Below are positions 1 to 6,536 of a stretch of 13,109 bases of DNA, piece after piece. The DNA is from Eubacteriales bacterium (GTDB lineage: Bacteria; Bacillota_A; Clostridia; Christensenellales; Aristaeellaceae), in assembly GCA_030528845.1 (NCBI GenBank), contig JAUMYC010000048.1:1-13109 (forward strand), read 5' to 3'. The position numbers and the translations under genes were made by a program. Positions within the stretch are counted from its first letter, which is position 1; every line of letters begins with the position of its first letter. The notes beneath the pieces were generated by a model, which was not told the origin of the DNA, searched no databases, and saw only the letters and a list, made by a program, of their open reading frames with translations.

Positions 1-138
1 GCGGGCACAGTGAACGGGCTGTTCGTGCCGTATGCCTCGCAGTGGAGCGTTTCCGCCGAGGCTTTGCTGGTCGGCGCGCTGCTGATCGCTTGCTCGGTGC
101 TGCTCTCGCTGGCGGTATATCAAAAAAAGAACCTGTAA
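1..138 (+). CDS. 3' end of a membrane protein gene (C-terminal transmembrane helix)
   Basis: The first reading frame is open from the window edge to a TAA at 136-138 and gives 45 C-terminal residues. They contain one strongly hydrophobic stretch (from about AEALLVGALLIA to LLSLAVY) followed by a short basic tail, QKKNL. This is the pattern of a last transmembrane helix ending in the cytoplasm, as in ABC-type permeases and many other integral membrane proteins. The family cannot be decided from this fragment. A strong hairpin terminator follows within a few bases, so the stop codon is credible and this is the last gene of its transcript. The start and most of the gene lie outside the window. 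Confidence 0.6.
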   Translation, partial: AGTVNGLFVPYASQWSVSAEALLVGALLIACSVLLSLAVYQKKNL

Positions 139-142
139 AGCG

Positions 143-182
143 AACACGCCCTGCCTTCCTGCGAAGGCGGAGCGTGTTTTTT
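143..182 (+). terminator. Rho-independent terminator of the left-edge gene
   Basis: AACACGC at 143-149 pairs with GCGTGTT at 172-178. Inside it GCCTTC pairs with GAAGGC around a CTGC loop, and a run of T follows to 182. It lies five bases after the stop codon of the partial membrane protein gene. Confidence 0.85.
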
Positions 183-190
183 GTGCAGAA

Positions 191-222
191 AAAAGAGCCG
201 AACCCGAAGGTTCGGCTCTTTT
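191..222 (-). terminator. Terminator of the hydrogenase operon (probably bidirectional)
   Basis: A perfect 14-bp stem, AAAAGAGCCGAACC / GGTTCGGCTCTTTT, closes on a CGAA loop. It sits 10 bases beyond the hndD stop codon. Read on the minus strand the hairpin is followed by a T run (complement of the A run at 189-194), so it should end the hndD transcript. The T run on the plus side makes it usable from both directions, as a second barrier to the gene arriving from the left. Confidence 0.85.
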
Positions 223-231
223 GCGTGAAAA

Positions 232-1971
232 TTAGTACTTTTCGCGCTTGGTGTAGTGGGTGTGCAGCAGCTCGTGAGCCTTGTGGCTGTTGGGCTTGCC
301 GAAGTACTCGTCGTAGAGCTTCTGGATGGCCAGGCTCTCGTGAGACTTACGCACAGACTTGCCGGCGTCTTCGCCGTAGAGCGCCTTGGCGCGCAGGGCC
401 TTGACGTCGATGTCTTCGCGCACGGTGGGGGAGACGATCGGCTGGCCGCCGCCGTTGATGCAGCCGCCCGGGCAGCCCATGACTTCGATGAAGGTGTAGG
501 ACTTTTCGCCGGCCTTCACAGCGTCGAGCAGCTTGGCAGCAGCGCCGGTGGAATGGGCAATGGCGACCTTGACTTCCAGGCCGGCCAGGTTGTAGGAGGC
601 TTCCTTCACGCCGTCAAAGCCGCGCACGTCTTCGAAGTCGAGCTTGGGCAGCTTTTCGCCGGTGATGACTTCGTATGCGGTACGCAGGGCAGCTTCCATA
701 ACGCCGCCGGTGACGCCGAAGATGACGGCAGCGCCGGTGGATTCGCCGAGCATCTCGTCGAAATCTTCGTCGGGCAGCTTGGTGAAGTTGATGCCGGCAG
801 TGCGGATCATGCGGGCGAGCTCACGGGTGGTGATGACGACGTCGACGTCGGCCATGCCGTCGTGGCCCAGCTCAGGCCTCTTGGCTTCGAACTTCTTGGC
901 GGTGCAGGGCATGACGGACACGACCACGATGTTCTTCGGGTCGATGCCGTTCTTCTCGGCGAAGTAGCTCTTGATGACCGCGCCTTCCATCTCGTGGGGA
1001 GACTTGCAGGAAGAGAGGTTCGGGATGAATTCCGGATAGTAGGATTCGCAGAACTTGATCCAGCCCGGGGAGCAGGAAGTGATCATCGGCAGGACGCCGC
1101 CTTCCTTCACGCGGGTGACCAGCTCGGTGGCTTCTTCCATGATGGTCAGGTCGGCAGCGAAATCGGTGTCGAACACCTTATCGAAGCCCAGGCGGCGCAG
1201 AGCAGCGGCCATCTTGCCGGTGCAGGCGGTGCCGATGGGCATGCCGAATTCCTCGCCCAGAGCGGCGCGGACAGCCGGAGCGGGCTGCACCACGACGTAC
1301 TTGTTCGGGTCGGCGATGGCGTCCCAAACTTCCTGGGTGTCGTCCTTCTCGGTCAGAGCGCCGGTCGGGCAGACGTTGATGCACTGGCCGCAGTTGATGC
1401 AGGCAGTGTCAGCCAGGTTCAGGCCCCACGCCGGAGCGATCTGGGTCTTGAAGCCGCGGTTGACCGGGCCGATGACGCCCACGTTCTGCACCTTGGCGCA
1501 GACGGCGACGCAGCGACGGCACAGCACGCACTTGTTGTTGTTGCGGATGATGGAGGGGTTGATGAGGTCGACGAAGCCTTCGGTGGTGCTGCCTTCGAAC
1601 TTGTCCTCATCGTCCACGCCGTATTCCTGGCACAGCTTCTGGAATTCGCAGTTGGTGGAACGCACGCAGGAGAGGCACTTCTTCTCGTGGTTGGAGAGAA
1701 GGAGCTGCAGGTTGGTCTTGCGGGCGGCGCGAATGGCGGGGGTGTTGGTCTTGATGTCCATGCCTTCGGCGGCGGGCAGAACGCACGCAGCCTGCAGGCC
1801 GCGGCCGCCGCCTTCGACAAGGCACAGACGGCACGCGCCGATCTCGTTGAGATCTTTCATATAGCACAGCGTCGGGATGGTGACGCCGGCGGCCTTAGCG
1901 GCCTCAAGCACGGAAGTACCGGCGGGTACGCTTACCGGAACTCCGTCGATGGTCAGATTGATCATGCTCAT
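232..1971 (-). CDS. hndD: [FeFe]-hydrogenase catalytic subunit HndD/HydA (NADH-dependent, group A type)
   Basis: This is the 579-residue catalytic subunit of a multimeric, NAD-linked [FeFe]-hydrogenase, evolving or oxidising H2 in the cytoplasm. Domains in order: a [2Fe-2S] plant-ferredoxin-like domain (C36, C47, C50, C63); a His/Cys [4Fe-4S] site (H95, C99, C102, C108); two [4Fe-4S] sites (C148-C158 and C191-C201); then the H-cluster domain, with motif 1 TSCSPGW (298-304), motif 2 MPCTAKK (354-360), motif 3 EVMGCPGGCINGG (C500, C504), and a C-terminal small-subunit-like tail ending in AHELLHTHY. Aligned to Clostridium pasteurianum CpI with a constant offset of one residue, the proton-path residues E280, E283, C300 and S320 are kept. 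The usual ligand Cys of motif 1, however, is Ser301. The ATG at 1971 has AAGGAGGA nine bases upstream. It is the last gene of the hnd block, 18 bases after hndC. Confidence 0.95.
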   Translation of the reverse strand: MSMINLTIDGVPVSVPAGTSVLEAAKAAGVTIPTLCYMKDLNEIGACRLCLVEGGGRGLQAACVLPAAEGMDIKTNTPAIRAARKTNLQLLLSNHEKKCLSCVRSTNCEFQKLCQEYGVDDEDKFEGSTTEGFVDLINPSIIRNNNKCVLCRRCVAVCAKVQNVGVIGPVNRGFKTQIAPAWGLNLADTACINCGQCINVCPTGALTEKDDTQEVWDAIADPNKYVVVQPAPAVRAALGEEFGMPIGTACTGKMAAALRRLGFDKVFDTDFAADLTIMEEATELVTRVKEGGVLPMITSCSPGWIKFCESYYPEFIPNLSSCKSPHEMEGAVIKSYFAEKNGIDPKNIVVVSVMPCTAKKFEAKRPELGHDGMADVDVVITTRELARMIRTAGINFTKLPDEDFDEMLGESTGAAVIFGVTGGVMEAALRTAYEVITGEKLPKLDFEDVRGFDGVKEASYNLAGLEVKVAIAHSTGAAAKLLDAVKAGEKSYTFIEVMGCPGGCINGGGQPIVSPTVREDIDVKALRAKALYGEDAGKSVRKSHESLAIQKLYDEYFGKPNSHKAHELLHTHYTKREKY

Positions 1972-1989
1972 TTTCCGCTTTCCTCCTTA

Positions 1990-3786
1990 TTACTTCTTGG
2001 AGATGGCGCCGAACTTGCAGTTCTCCATGCAGACGCCGCACTTGATGCACTTGGCCGGGTCGATCACATGGGGCTGCTTGACAGCGCCGCTGATCGCGCC
2101 AACCGGGCACTTGCGGGCACAGAGAGTGCAGCCCTTGCACTTGTCGGCGTCGATGACATACTGCAGCAGGTTCTTGCAGACGCCGGCCGGGCAGCGCTTC
2201 TCGTAGATGTGGGCTTCATACTCGTTGCGGAACTGGCGCAGGGTGGACAGGACCGGGTTCGGAGCGGTCTGACCCAGAGCGCACAGGGAACCGGTGCGAA
2301 TGGTCTCGGCCAGGTTTTCGAGGCGCTCGATGTCGCCGTCTTCGCCCTTGCCGTCGCAGATGCGGTTCAGGATCTCCAGCATGCGGCGGGTGCCGATGCG
2401 GCAGGGGGTGCACTTGCCGCAGCTCTCGTCCACGGTGAAGTCCAGGAAGAAACGGGCGATGTCAACCATGCAGTTGTCTTCGTCCATGATGATCATGCCG
2501 CCGGAGCCCATCATGGAGCCGGCTGCGACCAGGTTGTCAAAGTCGATCGGGGTGTCCAGAGCGCTGGCCGGGAGGCAGCCGCCGGACGGGCCGCCGGTCT
2601 GCACGGCCTTGAAGGCCTTGCCGCCGGGGCAGCCGCCGCCGATGTCGTAGATGATCTCGCGCAGGGTGGTGCCCATCGGGATCTCCACCAGGCCGGCGTT
2701 GACGATCTTGCCGCCCAGAGCGAAGACCTTGGTGCCCTTGGAGCGCTCGGTGCCCATGGAAGCGAACCACTCCCAGCCGTTGAGGATGATCTGGGCGATG
2801 TTGGCGTAGGTTTCCACGTTGTTGAGCACGGTGGGCTTGCCGAAGAGGCCCTTCACGGCCGGGAACGGCGGACGCGGGCGAGGCTCGCCGCGCTTGCCTT
2901 CGATGGAGTTCATCAGAGCGGTCTCTTCGCCGCAGACGAACGCGCCGGCGCCCAGGCGGATGTGCAGGTCGAAATTGAAGCCGGTGCCGAAGATATCGTT
3001 GCCCAGCAGGCCGTATTCCTTGGCCTGATCGATAGCGATCTGCAGGCGCTTAACGGCGATCGGATATTCCGCGCGGACGTAAACGAAGCCTTCGTCGGCG
3101 CCGATGGCATAGGCGGCGATGGCCATAGCCTCGATGATGGCGTGCGGGTCGCCCTCGAGAACGGAGCGGTCCATGAACGCGCCCGGATCGCCTTCGTCAG
3201 CGTTGCAGGCAACGTACTTTTTGCCGGTGGAGCCCATGGCGAAGCGCCACTTGCGGCCGGTGGGGAAGCCGGCGCCGCCGCGGCCGCGCAGGCCGGACTT
3301 TTCGATGCAGTCGACGACTTCTTCACGGGTCATCTCGGTCAGAGCCTTTGCGAGGGCCTTGTAGCCGTCAAAGGCGATGTACTCGTCGATCTGCTCCGGA
3401 TCGATAACGCCGCAGTTGCGCAGAACGATGCGCTTCTGCTTCTGATAGAACGGGATCTCGTCCAGCGGCTGGACTTCCTTCACGGCAGCGTCTTCGGTGC
3501 CGGAGAAGAGCAGGCGCTCGACGATGCGGCCCTTGACCAGATGCTCTTCGACGATCTCGTCGACGTCGGCGAGCTGCACATGGCTGTAGAACGCGCCTTC
3601 CGGATAGACGATGACGACGGGGCCGGCCGCGCACAGGCCGAAGCAGCCGGTGCGGACGATCTTGACTTCCTTATCGAGACCCTTTTCCTGGAGCAGGGTT
3701 TCAAAGCGCTCCTGCAGCTTGGGCGAGCCGGAAGAAGTACAGCCGGTGCCGCCGCAGATCAGAATGGTGGAACGGAAAAGCTCCAT
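1990..3786 (-). CDS. hndC: NuoF-like FMN/NAD-binding hydrogenase subunit HndC/HydB
   Basis: This 598-residue diaphorase subunit exchanges electrons between NAD(H), through FMN, and the Fe-S clusters of the hydrogenase. The N-terminal thioredoxin-like [2Fe-2S] domain has C11-x4-C16 and C48-x3-C52. The NuoF core shows the glycine-rich nucleotide/FMN signature GRGGAGFPTG (168-177), CNADEGDPGAF, GEETALMNSIEG, and the [4Fe-4S] motif ESCGKCTPCRIG (C456, C459, C462, with C502 later). The C-terminus adds two ferredoxin-type clusters (C550-C560 and C580-C590), which are absent from respiratory NuoF but typical of HndC/HydB in bifurcating hydrogenases. The ATG at 3786 has TAGGAGGT seven bases upstream. 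It lies between hndB and hndD on the same strand. Whether this complex bifurcates with ferredoxin or uses NADH only cannot be told from sequence alone. Confidence 0.95.
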   Translation of the reverse strand: MELFRSTILICGGTGCTSSGSPKLQERFETLLQEKGLDKEVKIVRTGCFGLCAAGPVVIVYPEGAFYSHVQLADVDEIVEEHLVKGRIVERLLFSGTEDAAVKEVQPLDEIPFYQKQKRIVLRNCGVIDPEQIDEYIAFDGYKALAKALTEMTREEVVDCIEKSGLRGRGGAGFPTGRKWRFAMGSTGKKYVACNADEGDPGAFMDRSVLEGDPHAIIEAMAIAAYAIGADEGFVYVRAEYPIAVKRLQIAIDQAKEYGLLGNDIFGTGFNFDLHIRLGAGAFVCGEETALMNSIEGKRGEPRPRPPFPAVKGLFGKPTVLNNVETYANIAQIILNGWEWFASMGTERSKGTKVFALGGKIVNAGLVEIPMGTTLREIIYDIGGGCPGGKAFKAVQTGGPSGGCLPASALDTPIDFDNLVAAGSMMGSGGMIIMDEDNCMVDIARFFLDFTVDESCGKCTPCRIGTRRMLEILNRICDGKGEDGDIERLENLAETIRTGSLCALGQTAPNPVLSTLRQFRNEYEAHIYEKRCPAGVCKNLLQYVIDADKCKGCTLCARKCPVGAISGAVKQPHVIDPAKCIKCGVCMENCKFGAISKK

Positions 3787-3868
3787 TTTGCCTACCTCCT
3801 AATAGTATGCCTTGGCGCTGCTCCCCTTCATGCAAGAGGGCGCGCCATTGCTGTTTTCTTGCGCAAGC

Positions 3869-4237
3869 TTACTTCTCGGCGGCGCCGATGGTGTATTCCA
3901 TCACGGGCTGGCCGTTGACGATATGATCGGCCACGATCCTGGCGACCATTTCCGGCTTGACGTGCACATAGGTGACCTTTTCCTGGCCGGGGCAGGTGAC
4001 TTCCACGATCGGCTCGTAGCGGCACATGCCGATGCAGCCGGTCTGCGCGACGACGACGTCCTTGAGGTTGCGCTTGCCGACTTCTTCCATAAAGCCGGTC
4101 AGCACCGGGCGGGCGCCGGCGGCGATGCCGCAGGTGGCCATGCCGACGGCGACGCGGATGCCTTCGCTTTCGCGGCGGAGATTGACCTTGTTGAGCGTCC
4201 TCTGGCGGATGGCTTCGAGTTCAGCTACGGATTTCAT
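3869..4237 (-). CDS. hndB: HndB-like thioredoxin-fold Fe-S subunit of the hydrogenase
   Basis: A 122-residue protein resembling HndB of NAD(P)-linked [FeFe]-hydrogenases and the N-terminal domain of HndC. It shows GMATCGIAAGARP (C36), TGCIGMCRYEP (C68-x3-C72) and a hydrophobic C-terminal half ending near VMEYTIG. Where HndA and HndC have C-x4-C, this protein has only C36 and a glycine at position 41. An additional Cys, C82, lies downstream, so a standard four-Cys [2Fe-2S] site is not obvious. Its likely role is assembly or electron transfer within the complex. The start is set at the ATG at 4237, because GGAGGT (4248-4253) lies ten bases upstream. An in-frame TTG at 4255 would put the start on top of that site. 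It is 24 bases downstream of the ATPase gene and 82 bases upstream of hndC. Confidence 0.88.
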   Translation of the reverse strand: MKSVAELEAIRQRTLNKVNLRRESEGIRVAVGMATCGIAAGARPVLTGFMEEVGKRNLKDVVVAQTGCIGMCRYEPIVEVTCPGQEKVTYVHVKPEMVARIVADHIVNGQPVMEYTIGAAEK

Positions 4238-4261
4238 ATTGGTTTGCACCTCCAAATTTTC

Positions 4262-4819
4262 TTAGGCAAGAGGCTTGGCAGCCTCTGCGAGCCCTTCGCG
4301 CAGGTCGTCCTGCATCCACATCACGACCTCCGGCATATTCAGCGGGACGTCTTCCCCCAGCACCTGCCGGATCGCAGCGGTATCGAACGTGTAGGGCTCT
4401 GCGCCCTCCGTGTAGACAAGGCGGAAATCCGGCCTGTCTGGAGAGCCGATCACGAGCGCTGTCATGGTCTCGGCCAGATCTCCCATCGGCGGGAGATCGA
4501 CATGGGAGAGCTGAAAGCGCAGACGGAGCGAGGTGCCCTTGCCGGGCTCGCTCTCGATCTGAAATTCGCCCTCGCACATTTCGCAAAGCTGCTTGATCAT
4601 GGGAATGCCCAGGCCCACCTTGCGCGTCTTGCGCGTGGTGGTGAAGGGGCTTGTCACCTGCTCGACAAATTCCCTGCTCATGCCACAGCCGTCGTCCTTG
4701 ATCTCGATCAGCAGCGTGTCCTGCTCGTGGGAGAGGGTCACGAGGATCTCTACCAGAGAGGCGCCGGCTGTGACGGAATTCTGCGTCAGATCCAAAATAT
4801 ACAGCGCGAGCTCGTTCAT
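4262..4819 (-). CDS. Stand-alone histidine-kinase-type ATPase in the hydrogenase operon
   Basis: A 185-residue GHKL ATPase-domain protein. The N box is LTQNS (N14), the G1 box DDGCGM (42-47), the F region SPFTTTRK with GLGI (69-72), and the G3 box GKGTSL (93-98). There is no sensor, membrane segment or HisKA-type phosphoacceptor region, because the ATPase domain begins at the very N-terminus. Residues from about 105 to 185 form an extra region with no motif I recognise, with PDRPDFRLVYTEG near its middle. The ATG at 4819 follows the hndA stop codon with no base between (TAA-ATG), which suggests translational coupling. Similar ATPase genes are, as I recall, found between hydrogenase subunit genes in other clostridia and acetogens, for example one called hydE in Acetobacterium. 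Substrate and partner are unknown. A regulatory or assembly role is inference. Confidence 0.85.
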   Translation of the reverse strand: MNELALYILDLTQNSVTAGASLVEILVTLSHEQDTLLIEIKDDGCGMSREFVEQVTSPFTTTRKTRKVGLGIPMIKQLCEMCEGEFQIESEPGKGTSLRLRFQLSHVDLPPMGDLAETMTALVIGSPDRPDFRLVYTEGAEPYTFDTAAIRQVLGEDVPLNMPEVVMWMQDDLREGLAEAAKPLA

Positions 4820-5299
4820 TTAGGCTTCCTTCTTATACGAGGCGAGGATGGCCGGAACCTTGTCCGGAGTCAGACGGCCGTATACGTCGTCGTTGATCAT
4901 CATAACGGGAGCAAGGCCGCAGGCGCCCAGGCAGCGGGTGTCACGGATGGTGAACAGGCCGTCGGAAGTGGTCTTGCCAACGGGGGTCGCCAGAGTCTCG
5001 GAGACCTTTTCCAGAACGTCCTTGGAGCCCTTGACGTAGCAGGCGGTGCCCATGCACACGCCGATGATGTACTGGCCGCGGGGTTCGAGAGAGAACTGCG
5101 CATAGAACGTGGCCACGCCGTACACTTCGGACAGCGGTACGTTCAGACCCTCGGCGATGCGGACCTGGATGTCCTTGGTGACGCAGCCGAAGATATCCTG
5201 CGCGCCCTGCAGAGAACGCATGACGGCGCCTTCCTGTCCCTTCAGAGACACGATGACCTTGTCAAGTTCTGCATACATTTCCTGAGTAAATCCCGACAT
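4820..5299 (-). CDS. hndA: NuoE-like [2Fe-2S] subunit HndA/HydC of the hydrogenase
   Basis: A 159-residue subunit of the NuoE (24 kDa) family, of usual length. The N-terminal helical part carries the conserved VYGVATFYAQF (59-69). The thioredoxin-like part carries the four [2Fe-2S] ligands as CMGTAC (C82, C87) and CLGAC (C123, C127), followed by GLAPVMMINDDVYG. It passes electrons next to the HndC flavin site and is a required part of HndABCD/HydABC complexes. The ATG at 5299 has AAGGAGGG nine bases upstream, a near-ideal site. It is the first gene of the catalytic block, behind a 173-base AT-rich gap with promoter-like boxes, so the hydrogenase genes can probably be transcribed apart from the upstream regulatory module. 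Confidence 0.95.
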   Translation of the reverse strand: MSGFTQEMYAELDKVIVSLKGQEGAVMRSLQGAQDIFGCVTKDIQVRIAEGLNVPLSEVYGVATFYAQFSLEPRGQYIIGVCMGTACYVKGSKDVLEKVSETLATPVGKTTSDGLFTIRDTRCLGACGLAPVMMINDDVYGRLTPDKVPAILASYKKEA

Positions 5300-5343
5300 T
5301 GGTAATTACCCTCCTTCATGGATGCTTGGTGATTCGATAGATA

Positions 5344-5368
5344 TCAGTATATATCGCAAAAATACTGA
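5344..5368. promoter_or_regulatory. Operator-like inverted repeat in the hndA leader
   Basis: TCAGTAT at 5344-5350 and ATACTGA at 5362-5368 form a perfect 7-bp inverted repeat with an 11-base spacer; the half-site centres are 18 bases apart. It lies downstream of the proposed -10 boxes and 45 bases upstream of the hndA start, so a bound protein could block early transcription. It does not match the Rex consensus (TTGTTAA-N4-TTAACAA) or the FNR/CRP type. The protein that would bind is unknown. Confidence 0.45.
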
Positions 5369-5384
5369 CACTTTGCCACTGTCT

Positions 5385-5417
5385 ATTCTATCATATGCAT
5401 GCATGAAAACAATGCAA
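5385..5417 (-). promoter_or_regulatory. Probable promoter of the hndA-hndD block
   Basis: On the minus strand, TTGCAT (5417-5412) lies 16 bases before TATGAT (5395-5390). An overlapping alternative is TTGTTT (5412-5407) 16 bases before TAGAAT (5390-5385). Both sit in a sharply AT-rich stretch between GC-rich genes, 90-110 bases upstream of hndA. Either would start transcription around 5378-5384, just before the inverted repeat at 5344-5368. The exact start is uncertain. Confidence 0.5.
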
Positions 5418-5472
5418 TATGGAGAATATTTTACAAAAAGTTTTCTGTTAGGGAACGCTAACCGGGAAAATT

Positions 5473-6174
5473 TTATCGATATTTACGTATCGATTCAAAG
5501 AACGCCGCGGGCGAGGCCTCCTCCAGCTCCAGAAATACCTCTCTTTCGAGGATGTTTTCCAGATAGTGCGCGTCGGAGGAGTGCAGGTGGGGAAGGTCGG
5601 GCAGGCCCTTTTGCGGCAGGGGGAAGTCTCTTGCGACCTCCAGCGCGGCAAAGGGAAGCCCCGGCGGCAGGAAGCCCAGCGCGTTGAGGATGCCGTTTGC
5701 GCTGCGGTTGATATGGGCCGGCACGGCCAGCCCTCCGCGCTCGGTGATCATCACGGCCAGCTCGTCCACGCCCTTTTCCAGCGCCGAGATGAGCAGCTTG
5801 GGCTCCTCGCGCACGGGCTCGTCGTCCTCGTTCAGCTCCGTCTGCGGCCCGAAGAGCTCCGGCTTGTTGGGGATGGCCGGCAGGAAGGGATAGATCTCCT
5901 GCGAAAAAGCAACTGCCTCTTCCACCGTCTGAAAATAGGCCAGCAGATGCGCCTCCTCGCGCGTGGTCAGCTCCAGCCCGGGCAGGATCGCCAGCCCCAT
6001 CACGTCTGCGACGGCCTTCACGGCCGGCAGATGCATGGCCGTGTTGTGGTCGGTTACGGCGATCATATCCAACTCTTTGAGCTTGGACATGCCCACGATG
6101 TTGTTGGGCGTCATCAGCTCGTCTCCGCAGGGGGAAAGGCAGGAGTGGATATGCAGATCCACCGCGCAGCGCAT
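5473..6174 (-). CDS. PHP-domain metal-dependent phosphoesterase
   Basis: A 233-residue PHP-family protein. The metal-binding set looks complete: DLHIHS (H8, H10), VTDHN (D42, H43), GLEL (E68), H76, PAHINR (H154) and SSDAH (D201, H203). The protein is therefore expected to be an active di- or tri-metal phosphoesterase, related to stand-alone PHP proteins such as the TrpH/RNase AM type rather than to the DNA-polymerase PHP domain. The substrate cannot be read from sequence. The ATG at 6174 lies two bases after the stop of the preceding DRTGG-like gene, so the two are probably co-translated. It ends the upstream regulatory module. The last codons hold a perfect 7-bp inverted repeat (5475-5494). 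A role in nucleotide or nucleic-acid turnover linked to hydrogenase control is inference from position. Confidence 0.88.
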   Translation of the reverse strand: MRCAVDLHIHSCLSPCGDELMTPNNIVGMSKLKELDMIAVTDHNTAMHLPAVKAVADVMGLAILPGLELTTREEAHLLAYFQTVEEAVAFSQEIYPFLPAIPNKPELFGPQTELNEDDEPVREEPKLLISALEKGVDELAVMITERGGLAVPAHINRSANGILNALGFLPPGLPFAALEVARDFPLPQKGLPDLPHLHSSDAHYLENILEREVFLELEEASPAAFFESIRKYR

Positions 6175-6176
6175 CG

Positions 6177-6518
6177 TTACTTGCCCGCCAGGCCCGCGCC
6201 GTAGAGCAGGCCGCTCAGTTCAAAGGCGCTCTTGGGGGAAGAGAACATGGCGATGCCCTCTTCTTCGGCCTTGGTATACACTTCGTCCGGCACGTTCGCG
6301 CCCTCCGGCACGATCACGCAGGCCATGTCATGCAGCGTCGCCACGGCGACCACGTTCATGTGCGTCTGCACGGTGATCCACGCCATGCCGGGCTTGCCAT
6401 GCGCCATGACCCAGCTGAGCAGATCGCAGCTGTAGCCGCTCTCCACTTCGGCGGTCAGGTCCACATTTTTGGTCAGCAGCTCCGCGCCGGTCAGTTCCAT
6501 CAGTTCTTTTATGTTCAT
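6177..6518 (-). CDS. Small DRTGG-like domain protein (second copy)
   Basis: A 113-residue cytoplasmic protein resembling the stand-alone DRTGG-domain proteins common beside clostridial [FeFe]-hydrogenase genes. Its pattern is an N-terminal helix (MNIKELMELTGAELL), then a charged turn, then alternating hydrophobic strands, including MAWITVQTH, VVAVATLHDMACVIVPEG, and a final GIAMFSSPKSAFELSGLLYGAG. It shares the overall plan and the ending (serine-rich strand, then a helix with a GxLY-like motif) with the 117-residue protein at 8939-9292, but is clearly diverged. No catalytic residues are evident. DRTGG domains occur next to CBS domains and in phosphotransacetylase, where they are thought to bind ligands. 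The ATG at 6518 has AGGAAAGGA upstream. It lies 18 bases after the lipoprotein gene and 2 bases before the PHP gene. Confidence 0.72.
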   Translation of the reverse strand: MNIKELMELTGAELLTKNVDLTAEVESGYSCDLLSWVMAHGKPGMAWITVQTHMNVVAVATLHDMACVIVPEGANVPDEVYTKAEEEGIAMFSSPKSAFELSGLLYGAGLAGK

Positions 6519-6536
6519 CGGTCTTCATCCTTTCCT

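Noticed and set aside
42..404. A 120-residue plus-strand frame over the two left terminators
   Set aside because: It runs through two hairpin terminators and the end of hndD, is Arg-rich without motifs, and conflicts with the membrane-protein frame ending at 138.
256..3918. A 1220-residue open frame on the plus strand, opposite hndD and hndC
   Set aside because: It is antisense to two certain genes. Its protein is a low-complexity run of Ala, Gly, Asp, Val and His with no motif, the usual mirror of GC-biased third positions.
4238..4255. Extension of hndB to a TTG at 4255
   Set aside because: It would overlap the ribosome binding site GGAGGT that is correctly spaced for the ATG at 4237.
3812..5305. 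A 497-residue plus-strand open frame opposite hndB, the ATPase and hndA
   Set aside because: It covers three genes with clear Fe-S or ATP-binding motifs on the other strand and has none itself.
5300..5472. Possible Rex or FNR binding site upstream of hndA
   Set aside because: I looked for TTGTTAA-N4-TTAACAA and TTGAT-N4-ATCAA types on both strands. Only partial fragments such as TTTTGTAAAATATT occur, without the second half-site.
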